This document shows, in pieces, positions 15,139 to 27,800 of a stretch of DNA of 64,000 bases. Source of the DNA: Elephas maximus indicus. Its lineage: Eukaryota; Chordata; Mammalia; Proboscidea; Elephantidae. Positions within the stretch are counted from its first letter, which is position 1, and each line of letters opens with the position of its first letter. Where the stretch lies: assembly GCF_024166365.1 (NCBI RefSeq), contig NC_064831.1, positions 25,968,768-26,032,767 on the forward strand. The letters are read 5' to 3'. The position numbers were made by a program, and so were the translations under genes. The notes beneath the pieces are model-generated. The model did no database searches, had not been told where the DNA came from, and worked only from the letters and a program-made list of their open reading frames with translations.

Positions 15139-18100
15139 ACTTTAACCCTACCATAAACTTAAACCTAACCCCAAACCCTAACCCTAAATCTAACCCTAAC
15201 CCTAAACCTAACTCTAACCGTAACACTTACCCAAAACCCTCACCTTAACTGTAAACATAACTTTAACTCTTGCCCTAAACCTAAACTTAACCCTAATATA
15301 ACCCTACCTTAAACATAATCGAAACACTAACCCCTAACCCTAACTCTAGCCCTAATCCTTAGCCTAAACCTAACCTTAACCTTAAACCTGACCCTAACCA
15401 CTAACCCTAAGTCTAACTCTAACCATAACCTTAAACCGAACCCTTACCCTTAACCAAAATTTCACCCTAACCATACCCTAAACCTACCCTAACTTCATTC
15501 AAACCCAAAACCTAACCAAAAGTAAAACTAAACCTAAACCTAACCCTACACCTAAACATAAACCTAACACTAACCCTGACCGTAACCTGAACTGTAACCC
15601 TTAATCCTAACCCAACCCTAACTCTTACGCTTAACATAAACTTCACCCTAACACTAACCCTAAAACTAAACATAACACAAAATCTCCCTAAAACCTGACC
15701 CTAACCCTAATCCTAACCATAAACCTAACCCTAACCCTAAACTTAATCCTAACCCTGCCCCTAACTCTAACCCTAATCCTAACCCTAAAACTTACCCTAG
15801 ACGCTCAGCTTAAATGGAAACCTAGCACTAACCCTCACCCTAACATCTAAACCTAATCCCAACCCTTATCCTAACTATATCTCTAACCTTAACCTAGCCC
15901 TAACCCTAACCATGACTTAACCCTAACACTTACCCTAACCAAACCCTACCCCTAACCTTAAACCTAACCCTAACCTTAAGCTCAACCCTAACCCTTAACT
16001 TAAACTTCACCCTAACGCTAACCCTAAATCGAACCCTAACCCTAAATCTAAAACTGACCCAAACATTAAACCAAACACCTAACCCTAACCCTAACACTAA
16101 CCTTAACCCTAAACCTAACCCTAACCTGATCCTAAACTTAACCCAAACACCTAACCCTAACACTAACCCTAAACCTCATCCTTAACCTAAACTTCACCCT
16201 AAACCTAAGCCTAACCCTAAAACTAAGCTTAACCCTAAACTATCCCCTCACTCTAGCCCTAACCCTAAACCTAACCCTAACCCTAACTCTAACCCTATCC
16301 CTAACCGTAACACCCTAAAACCTGACCCAAACTTTAACCCAAACACCTAACCCAAACCCTAACACTAACCCTAATCCTAAACCTAACCCTAACCTGACCC
16401 TAACCTAACCCAAACACCTAACCATAACACTAAACCTAACCCTCATCCTTAACCTAAACTTCACCCTAAACCTAAGCCTAACCCTAACCATAAAACAAAA
16501 CAACCCTAAAGTATCCCCTCACTCTAGCCCTAAACCTAAACCTAAGTCTAACCCTATCCCTAACCATAACACCCTAAAACATCAGCTTAACTGTAAACCT
16601 AACACTAATCCTCACACGAACCCCTAACCCGTTCCCTTACCCTAAACTTATCCCCACACCTAACTTTAACCCTGACCTAAACCTAACCCTTACCCTAACC
16701 CTAACCCTAAAATTAACCTTAACCTTAACTCTACCCTAAACCTAACCGTAAATCTAACAATACCTCTATACTTGACCCGAACCCTAACCCTAAACCCTAG
16801 CACTAACTCTAACTCTAAACCTACCCTAACCCTAACTTAGCCTTACCCTTTACCGTAAAACTAGCCTTAACCCTAACCTTACCCCACCCTAACCCTAAAG
16901 TGAACCCTAACCACTAACCCTAACTTTAACCCTAACCCTAACCCTAACCCTCACGCTTAACAAAAACTTCACCCTAACCCTAACCCTAAAACTAAATATA
17001 ACACTAAATCTCCCCCATCTCTTACTCTAACCCTAATCCTAACCATAAAACAAAATGTAACCCTAAACTTAACCCTAACCCAGACCGTAAATCTAATTTT
17101 AACCCTAATCCTAACCCTAAAACACACCCTAAACACTCAGCTTAACTAGAAAACTAGCACTAACCCTCACACGAACATCTAAACCTAACCCCAACCCTTA
17201 ACCTAACCCTACCCCTAACCATAACCTAGCCCTAGCCTAACCATGACTTAACCCTAATTCTTAACCTAAACCTAACCCTAACCAAAACTTTAAACCTAAA
17301 CGTAATTCTAACCTAAAACCTAACCCAACCCTAAGTTCAACACTCACCCTTAACTTAAACTTCACCCGAACCCTAACCCTAAACCGAACCCTAACTCTAA
17401 CTCTAAACCAAACCCTAAACCTGACCCTAACATTAATGCAAACACCTAACCCTAACCCTAACACTAACCCTAACCCTAACCCTAAACCTAAACCTAACCC
17501 TAACCTGACCCCAACATTAACCCAAACACCTAACCCTAACACTAACCCTAACCCTCATCCTTAACCTAAACTTCACCCTACAGCTAAGCCTAACCCTAAC
17601 CCTAAAACTAAAGCTAATCCTAAACTATCCCCTCACTCTAGCCCTAACCCTAAACCTAACCCTAACACTAACTCTAGCCATAACCCTAACCATAACACCC
17701 TAAAACCTCAGCTTTACTGTTAACCTAACCCTAACCCTCATCCTAACCCATAACTGTATACCCAATCCTAAGCCTAACGCTATCCCCAACCTTATACCTA
17801 ACCCTAACACGAACAGTAACCTTAATCTAACCCTAAACCTAATATTACCCTTAAACTTAACCGTACCCTAACCATAAACCTAACCCTAACACCCTAAACC
17901 TAACCTCTAACACTAAGTATAATTCTAACCCTAATCCTAAACCTTATCCTAACCGTCACCCTTAACCTAAACTTCACACTAACCCTAAACTTAAACCTAA
18001 CCCTAATCCTAAACATAACACCTAATCTTAACCAGAACAAAAAACCTAACCTTAACACTAACCCGAACACAAACTCAAACTCCAGTCCTAACACTAAAAA

Positions 18101-21100
18101 TGACCCTCACCCTACCCTAAACTTCATCCAAACCCTAACCCTAACCTTAACCCTAAACCTAAACTGAACCCAAACCCTAACCTTAAACCTAACACTAACC
18201 ATAGCACTAGTCCACCTGCAACCCTAAACCTAACCCTTACAATAGCCCTGAACCTTACCCTAAACCTAATCCTAATCCTAACCCTAGACCTAATCCTAAC
18301 CCTAACCATAACTCTAACCTTGACCCTAAATAGAACACTAACTCTAACCCTAAACCTGACCCTAAACCTAAATCTTACCCTACACCTAACCCTAACCCTA
18401 ACCATAACTATAACCTTAATCATAACACTTACTCTCAAACCACAGCTTAACTGTAAAACTAACCATAACCCTCACCCTAACCCCTAATCGTATCCCCAAC
18501 CCTAAACCTAATGCTATCCCGAACCCTAACCATAAGCCTAACACTAACCTGAACCCCTAAGCCCTAACGATAACCCTAACCCTGACCCCTAACACCAAAG
18601 CCTAACCCAAACCTTAACCCTAACTCTCACCCTAACTCTAACACTAACGCTAAACCTAATCATAAACCTACCCCTAACCCTAAACCTAACCCTAAACCTG
18701 ACCCTAACGTTAACCCAAACACCTAACCCTAACCCTAACACTGACCCTAACCCTAAACCTAACCCTAACGTGACCCTATCCTTAAACCAAACACCTAACC
18801 CTAACACTAACCCTAACCCTCATCCTTAACCTAAACTTCACCCTAAACCTAGGCCTAACCTGAACCCTAAAACTAAACCTAACCCTAAACTCTCCCCTCA
18901 TTCTAGCCCTAACCCTAAACCTAACCCTAACTCTAAACCTAACTGTAACACCTTTAACATCAGCTTAATTGTAAACCTAACACTAACCCTCACACGAACC
19001 CCTAACCTTTCCCTAATCCTAAAACTATTCCTAATCCTAACCCTGAACCTGACCTAAACCGAACCCTTACCCTAACCCTAACATTAACTCTAACCTTACC
19101 CTAACCCTAAACCTAACAATAACTCTAAACCTAAGCCTAACCCTAAACCTAAACCCTAGCACTAACTCTAACCCTAACCCTAACATAGCCTGACCCTTTA
19201 CAGTCAATCTAGCCTTAACCCTAACCTTACCCCTACTCTAACCCTAACCCTAAGATTAATCCTAACACTAGCCTTAACCCTAATGCTAACCTTAACCCTA
19301 ACCCTTACCCTAATCTTCACTATTAACTGAAACTTCACAATAACCCTAACATTAACTCTAACTCTAACCCTAACCATAATACTTACCCTAAACCCTCACT
19401 TTAACTGTAAACCTAACCCTGACCCTGACCCTAACCCCTAACCATATCCTCAACCCTAAACCTAATGCTATCACTAAACGTATTGCTAACCCTAACAGGA
19501 ACAGTAACCCTAATCTAGCCCTAACCCTAACATTAACCCTAAACTTAACCCTACCCTAACCAGAAGCCTTAACCTAACAACCTAAAAGTAACCTCTAACA
19601 CTAACTATAATCCTAACCCTAATCCTAACCCTTATCCTAACCCTCACCCTTAACCTAAACTTCACACTAACCCTAAACCTAAACGTAACCCTAACCCTAA
19701 ACATAACCACGAACCCTAACCCAAACCCTAAACCTAATCTGAACACAAACCCAAACTCTAGCCCTAACCCTAAATATAACCCTAACCCTAACCGAAACTT
19801 CGTCCAAACCCTAACCCTAAGCTTAACCCTAAACCTAAACCTAAGCCAAACCCTAACCTTAAACCTAACTCTAATCATAATGCTAGTCCACCTATAACAC
19901 TAAACCTAACCCTTACAATAGCCCTGAACCTAAACCTAAAACTAATCCTAATCCTAACCCTAGACCTAATCCTAAACCTAACCCTAATTCTAACCTTGAC
20001 CTAAATAGAACACTAACTCTAACCCTAAACCTGAACATACACCTAACCCTAATCCTAAACCTAACCCTAACTCTAACGCTAACCCTAATCATAACACTTA
20101 CCATAAACCCTAATATTAACTGTAAAACTAACCGTAACCCTCAACCTAACACCTAACCGCATCCCACAACCCTAAACCTAATGGTATCCCTAACCCTAAC
20201 CCTAACACTAACCTGAACCCCTAAGCCCAAATGATAACCCTAACCCTAACCCAAACCCTAACCCCTAACACCAAAGCCTAACCAAAACCTTAACCCTAAC
20301 TCTCACCCTAACTCTAACACTAACTCTAAACCTAATCATAAACCTAAACCTAACCCTAACCCAAACCTAACCATGCCCAGAACCACAATGCCTAACGGGA
20401 ACACTCTCCCAAACCCTAACCCTAAACTATACCTCTAACACCTAAAACCTTACCATAACCATAACCCTAACCCTAACCAACCCTAACCCTAAATCTAACC
20501 CTCACTCCAACCACAACGCCTAACACACACCCTAACCCTAACTGTAACAGTAAACTTAACCCTAACCTAAGATCTAACCCTAACCCTAAACTAAACAGGA
20601 CGTGTAAACTTAACCCTAGCCCTAAACATAACCTTGACACTAACCTGAAAACTAACGCAAACCTTAGCCATAACCCTTACCCTAACCCTCACCTTATCTT
20701 AAACTTCACCCTATCCCTAACCTAAAGCTAACCCTAACTTTAACCCTAACCCTACCCCAAACCTAACCCTAACCCTAACCTTGGCCCATCTGTAACCCTA
20801 AACCTAACCCTTACAATAACTCTGACTCTAACCCTCACCCTAAACCTAATCCTAACCCTGACCCTAACTCTAACTCTAACCTAACCCAAACCCTACCATA
20901 AACTTAAACCTAACCCTAACCCCTAATGCTAACTCTAACCCTAACCCTAGCCCTAACCCTAACCCTAATCCTAATCGTAACACTTACCCAAAACACTCAC
21001 CTTAACTATAAATGTTACTCTCTTACCCTAACCCTAAACTTAACCTTAAAGATAACCCTACCATAAACCTAACCGAAACACTAACTCCTAACCCTAATCC

Positions 21101-23720
21101 TAAGCCTAAACCTAACCTTAACCCTAAACCTAAACCAAACCACTAACCCTAACTCTAACCCTAACCGTAACACTAAACTGAACCCTCACCCTTAACCAAA
21201 ATTTCACCCTATCCATAACCCTAAACCTACCGAAAATTCATTCAAACCCTAACCCTAAAGAAAACTAAACCAAAACCTAAACCTAAGCCTAACTCTAACC
21301 CTAACCCAAAACCTAAAACTAACCCTAACCCTGACTCTACCCTAAACCCTAACCCCTAGCCCTTACCCTAACTTTCACGCCTAACATAAACTTCACCCTA
21401 ACCCTAACCCTAAAACTAAACATAACACTAAATCTCCACCTAACCCTGACCCTAACCCTAATCCTAACCATAAACCTAATACTAACCCGAAACTTAGCCC
21501 TAAGCCTGGCCCTAACTCTAACTCTAACCCTAATCTTAACCCTAAAACTTACCCTACACACTCAGCTTAAACGGAAACCCAGCAATAACACTCACCCTAA
21601 CATCTAAACCATACCCCAACACTTAACCTAACCCTATGTCTAACCTTAACCCAGCCCTAACCCTAACCATGACTTAACCCTAACACTTATCCTAACCCTA
21701 ACCCTAAACCTAACATTAACTCTAAACCTAATCCTAACCTTAACCCTAACCCTAACCCTAAGCTCAACCTTCACCCTTAACTTAAACTTCACCCTAACCC
21801 TAAACCAAACCCTAAACCTAACCCTGAACCTGACCCTAATATTAATCCAAACACATAACCCTAAAACTAACCCTACCCCTAAAACTCATCCTTAACCGAA
21901 GCTTCACTGTAAACCTAAGCCTAACCCTAACGCTAAAACTAAACCTAACCCTAAACTGTCCCCTAACTCTAGCCTTAACCCTAAACCTAAACCTAATCCT
22001 AACTCTAACCCTAACCCTAACCGTAACACCCTAAAACATCAGCTTAAGTGTAAACCTAACACTAACCCTCACACGAACCCCTAACCCTTTCCCTAACCCT
22101 AACCCTATCCCTACTCCTAACCCTATCCCTGACCTAAACCTAACCCTTACCCTAACCCTAAACTTAACCATAACCTTAATTCTACACTAACCGTAACCCT
22201 AAAACTAACAATAACTCTAAACCTGACCCTTACCCTAACCCTAAACCCTAGCACTAACTCAAAATAACCCTAACCTAGCCCTACACTTTACCATAAACCT
22301 AGCCTTACCCCTAACCTTACCCCTACCCTAACCCTAACCCTAAGCATAACCGTAACTCTAACCTTAACCCTAACTATAACCTTAACCCTAACCCTTACCC
22401 TAACCTTATTAACTGAAACTTCACCCTAACTATAACTCTAACCCTAACCATAACACTTGCCCTAAACTCTCACCTTAACTGAAAAGCTATCCCTAACCCT
22501 CACCCTAACCCCTAAACGTATCCCCAACCCTAAACCTAATGCTATCCCTAACCTTATCCCTAACCCTAACCTTAACACGAACAGTAACCCTAATGTAACC
22601 CTAACCCTAAAGTTCACCCTAAACCTACCCCAAACCATAACCTTAAACCTAAATCTAACCATAATGCTAGTCCACCTGGAACCCTAAACCTAACCCTTAC
22701 AATAGCCCTGAACCTAACCCTAAACCTAATCCTAAAGCTAACCCTAGACCTAATCCTAACCCTAACCCTAACTCTAACCTTGACCCTAAATAGAACACTA
22801 ACTCTAACCCTGAACCTGAACCTAAACCTAAATCTTACCCTACACCTAAACCTTACCCTGACTCTAACCCTAATCATAACACTTAAACCTGAACCCTAAA
22901 CCCTCAGCTTAACCGAAAACTAACCATAACCCTCACCCTAACCCCTAACTGTATCCCTCAACCCTAACCCTAATGCTATCCCAAACCCTAACCCTAACAC
23001 TAACCTGAACACCTAAGCTCTAACGATAACCCTAACCATAACCGAAATCCTAACCCCTAACACCAAAGCCTAACCCAAACCTTAAACCTAACTTTCACCT
23101 TAAATCTAACACTAACCCTAAACCTAATCATAAACCTAACCCTAACCCAAACCTAACCATGACCAGAACCACAATATCTAACCAGAACCCTCACCCAAAC
23201 CCTAAACCTAAACTACACCTCTAACCCCTAATACCTTACCATAACCATAATCCTAACCCTACCCAAACCTAACCCTAAACCTACCCTCACCCCAACCATG
23301 CCTAACACAAACTGAAAGCCTAACCCTAACCCTAACACTAAACTTAACCCTAACCTAAAATCTAACTCTAACACTAAAACTAAACAGAACCCGTAAACTT
23401 AACCCTAACCCTAAACATAACCTTAACACTAACCTGAAAACTAACCCAAACTTTAGCCATAACCTTAACCCTAACCCTCACCATATTTTAAACTTCAGCG
23501 TATCCCTAACCTAAAGATAACCCTAACTTTAACCCTAGCCCTACCCCTGAACCTAACCCTAACCATAAACTTGGCCCACCTGTAACCCTAAACCTAACCC
23601 TTACAAGAGCTCTGAACCTAACCCTAACCCTAAACCTAACCCTACACCTACCCCTAACGCAAACCCGAACCCGAACCCGAACCCTAACCCAAACACGAAC
23701 CCGAACCCAACCCGAACCCA

Positions 23721-24313
23721 AACCCGAACCCTAAACCCTAACCCTAACCCTACACCTAGACCTAGCCCTAGCCTTAACCCTAGCCCTAGCCCTAAACCCT
23801 AACCCTAGCCCTAGCCCTAGTCCTAACGCTAACACTAACCCTAGCCCCTAACAATAACACTAACCCTAACCCTAAACCCTAATCCTAAGAGTAACCGAAA
23901 CCCTAACCCAAAACCTAACCTAAACCCTAATCCTAACCCTAAACCCTAGCCCTGAAGCCCTAGGCCTAGCCCTAGCCCTAACCCCAAGCCCTAGCCCTGG
24001 CCCTAGCCCTAGCCCTAGCCCTAACACTAACCCTAGTCCCTAACAATAACACTAACCCTAAACCCTAACCCTACCCTAAGAGTAACCCAAACCCTAACCC
24101 AAAACCTACCCTAAACCCTAACCCTAACCCTACCCTAAGATTAACCCAAACCCTAACCCAAAACCTACCCTAAACCCTAACCCTAACCCCAAACCCTAAC
24201 CATAACCCTAAACCCTATCCCTAACCAGAACCCTAAACCATAACCCTAAACCCTAACCCTAAACCGTAACCCTAACCCTAAACCCTAAACCATAAACCTT
24301 AACCCTAACCATA

Positions 24314-24352
<39 letters not shown>

Positions 24353-24812
24353 ACCCTAGCCCTAGCCCTAACCCTAACCCTAGCCCCTAACCCCTAACCC
24401 TAACCCTAACCCTAGCCCTAAACCCAAACCCTAAACCTAACCCTGACCCTAAACCCTAACCCTGACCCTAAACACTGACCATGACCCTAAACACTGACCA
24501 TGACCCTAAACCTGACTATGAACCTAACCCTAACCCTAAACCCTGACCCTAAACCCTGACCGTGACACTAAACACTGACCCTGACCCTGAACTCTAACAC
24601 TAAAAACTAAACCCTAACCCCTAGCCCGAACCCGTAGCCCTAACCTTACCCCTAACCCTAATACCTAACCCTAAACCCTAAACTCTAACCCTAAACCCTA
24701 GAACATAATCCTAATCCTAACCCTGAACCCTAAAACCTAATCTTAACCCCTAAATCCTAACCCTAACCATAACTCTAAGACTAAACTAAGCCCTAAACCC
24801 TAACCCAAACCC
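23721..24812. repeat. Proximal edge of the telomere-like array (CCCTAG and CCCTGA variants)
   Basis: The last kilobase changes texture: runs of ccctagccctagccct (23,755-24,040), tandem blocks of about 60 bp with ccctaccctaagagtaaccc and ccctaccctaagattaaccc (24,065-24,190), and a ccctgaccatgaccctaaac block (24,430-24,600). It ends abruptly at about 24,812, where ccctaacc runs straight into tgtgtagggagtgagg, the first unit of the minisatellite. No gene is seen. Confidence 0.88.
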
Positions 24813-27800
24813 TAACCTGTGTAGGGAGTGAGGAGGTGGGAGGGACTAGGCTGGGCCCTGTGAAGGGAGTCAGGAGGTGGGAGAGACCCTGCAGAGCCCT
24901 ATACAGGGAGTGAGAGACCAGGCAGGGCCCTTTAAAGGGAGTAAGATGGTGGGACAGAACAGACAGAAACCTGCGTAGGGAGTGAAGGGGTGAGAGACCA
25001 GACATGGACCTTTGCAGGGACTGAGGAGGTGGGTGAGACCAGGCAGGGCCCTGTGTAGGGAGTGAGGAGGTGGGAGATACCAGGCAGGGCCCTGAGTATG
25101 GAGAGAGGAGATGGAAGAGACCAGGCAGGGACAGGTGTAGGAAGTGAGGAGGTGGGAGGGACCTGAAGGGCCCTGTGTAGGGAGTGAGGATGTGGAAGAG
25201 AACAGGCAGAGAACTGTGTAGGGAGTAAGGAGGTGGGAGAGACCAGGCAGAGGAGGTACGAGAGAACAGGCAGGGCCCTGATTAGGGGGTGAGGAGGTGG
25301 AATATACCAGTCAGGGCCCTGTGTAGGGAGTGAGGAGATGCGAGAGAAGAGACAGAGACATCTGTAGGGAGTAAGCAGATGGGAGACACCAGGCAGGGCC
25401 CTCTCTAGGTAGTGAGGAGGTGGCACAAACCAGGCAGGGTTCTGTGTAGGGAGTCAGGAGGTGGGAGAGACCAGGCAGGGCACTCTATAGAGAGTGAGGA
25501 TAAGGGAGAGAACAGACAGAGACCTGTGTAGGGATTGAGGAGGTGGGAGAGACCAGGCAGAGCCCTGTGCAGGGAGTGAGGACGGGGGAGAGAACAGGCA
25601 GGGCCCTGTATAAGGAGTGAGGAGGTGGCAGATGAGGCAGGGCTCTGTGTAGGCAGTGAGGAGGTGGGAGAGGAGGCAGGGCCCAGTATAGGGGTTGAGG
25701 ATATGGGAGACAAAAGTCAGAGACCTGAGTAGGGTGTAAGGAGGTGGGAGAGACCAGGCAGGGCACTCTGTAGAGAGTGAGGATAAGGGAGAGAACAGAC
25801 AGAGACCTGTGTAGGGATTGAGGAGGTGGGAGAGACCAGGCAGAGCCCTGTCTAGGGAGTGAGGAGGTGGGAGAGGACAGGCAGAGCCCTGTGTAGGGAG
25901 TGAGGATGTGGGAAGACAAGGCAGAGCCCTATGTAGGGATTGAGGATGTGGGAAGACAAGGCAGAGCCCTATGTAGGGAATGAGGAGGTGGGAGAGACAA
26001 GGCAGGGCCCTGTGTAGGAATTGAGGAGGTGGGAGAGACCAGGCAGGGCCCTGTGTAGGGAAGGAGGAGGTGGGAGAGACCAGGCAGGGCCATGTGTAAG
26101 GAGTGAGGAGCTGGGAGGGAGCAGTCAGAGACATGTGTAGGGAGTGAGGAGGAGGGCGGGAGCAGTCAGAGACTTGTGTATGGAGTAAGGAGGTGGGAGA
26201 GAATAGGCAGAAACTTGTGTAGGGAGTAAGAAGATGGGAGACAGCAGGCAGGGCCCTATGTATGGAGTGAAGAGGTGGGAGAACAATTCAGAGACCTGAA
26301 TAGGGAGTGAGGAGGTGGGAGAGACCAGGCAGGGAGCTGTGTAGGGAGTGAGGAGTCCAGAGCTCAGGCAAGTCCCTTTGTATGGAGTAAGGATGTGGGA
26401 TAGACCAGGCAGGGCCCTGTGCAGGGAATGAGGAGGGGGAGAGAACAGGCGGAGAACAGTGTAGGGAGTGAAGAGATGGGAGAGACCAGGCAAGGACCTG
26501 TGTAAGGAGTGAGGAGGCGGGAGGGAGCATTCAGAGACCTGTGTAGGGAGTGAAGAGATGGGAGAGACCAGGCAGGGCCCTGTCTAGGCAGTGAGGAGTT
26601 GGGAGAGACCAGGCAGAGACCTGTGTAGGGAGTGAGAAGATGGGAGACAGCAGGCTGGGCCCTGTGTAGGGACTGAGGATGTGGGAGAGGCAAGGCAGGG
26701 CCCTGTGTAGGGAGAGAGGATGTGGGAGAGACCAGGCAGGGCCCTGTGTAGGGAGTAAAGAGGTGGAGAGACTAGGACGTGGCTTGTTTAGGGAGTGAGC
26801 AGGTGCGAGAGACCATCGGGGCCCTGTGTAGTGAGAGAGGAGGTGGGAGAAAACAGGCTGACACCTGTGTAGGTAGTAAGGAGGTGGGAGAGACCACCCA
26901 GAGACCTGTGTAGGGATTGAGGAGGTGGAAGAGACCAGGCAGGGCCCTGTGTAGGGAGTGAGTAGGTAGGAGAGACCAGGCAGGGCTCTGTGTAAGGAGT
27001 GATGAGGTGGGAGAGACCAGGCAGGGCCCTGTGTAGGGAGTGAGGTGTTGAGAGAGACCAGGCAGGGCCCTGTGTAGGGAGTGAGGATGTGGGCCAGACC
27101 AGACAAGGCCCTGTGTAAGGAATGAGGAGGTGGGAGGGATCAGTCAGAGACCTAGGTAGGGAGTGAAGAGATAGGAGAAACTAGGCAGGGCCCAGTCTAG
27201 GGAGTAAGGAGTTGAGAGAGATCCTGCAGAGACCTGTGTAGGGAGCCAGGAGGTGGGAGAGAACAGGCAGAAACCTGTGTAGGGAGTGAGAAGATGGGAG
27301 ACAGCAGGCAGGGCCCTGTGTAGGGAGTGAAGAGGTGGAAGATCCATTTAGAGACCTGCATAGGGAGTGAGGAGGTGGGAGAGACTATGCAGGGCCCTGA
27401 GTAGGGAGTGAGGAGGTGGGAGAGAACAGGCAGAGACACATGTGGAGAATGAGGAGGTGGGAGAAACCATGCAGAGACCTGTGTAGGGATGGAGGAGGTG
27501 GGAGGGACCAGGTAGGGCCCTGTGGAGGGAGTAAGGAGGTGGAGAGTCCAGGCAGTGGCTTTTTTAGGGAGTGAGCAGGTGCAAGAGACCATCAGAGCCC
27601 TGTATAGTGAGTGAGGAGGTGGGAGAAAACAGGCTAACACCTGTGTAGGTAGTAAGGAGGTGGGAGAGACCACCCAGAGAAGTGTGTAGGGATTGAGGAA
27701 TGGGAGAGAACAGGCAGAGCCTTGTGTAGGGAGTGAGGAGTTTGGAGAGACCAGGCAGGGCCCTGTATAAGGAGTGAAGAGGTGGGAGAGACCAGCCAGA

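Larger units (their letters stand above)
10851..23720. repeat. Degenerate telomere-like array, zone B, with kilobase-scale higher-order repeats
   Basis: Still CCCTAA-derived, but with landmark phrases that recur in order. The phrase atgaccagaaccacaatg (or a near copy) lies near 11,055, 14,592, 20,372 and 23,159; ggcccacctgtaaccctaaa near 11,466, 15,009, 20,784 and 23,573; tgctagtccacctg near 14,111, 18,206, 19,883 and 22,666; cacacgaacccctaaccc near 12,786, 16,613, 18,991 and 22,071. The interval 10.9-14.4 kb repeats at 14.4-18.0 kb with an offset of about 3.54 kb; other intervals are 1.68, 2.79 and 4.09 kb. The array therefore grew by unequal exchange or duplication of already mutated blocks rather than by telomerase. 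No coding content. Confidence 0.9.

Noticed and set aside
775..23721. Dozens of open frames of 60-156 codons in the telomere-like array
   Set aside because: They encode two-letter low-complexity peptides (VRVRV, LGLGL, LTLTL) that follow from a stop-poor hexamer; frames on both strands overlap and none has coding features.
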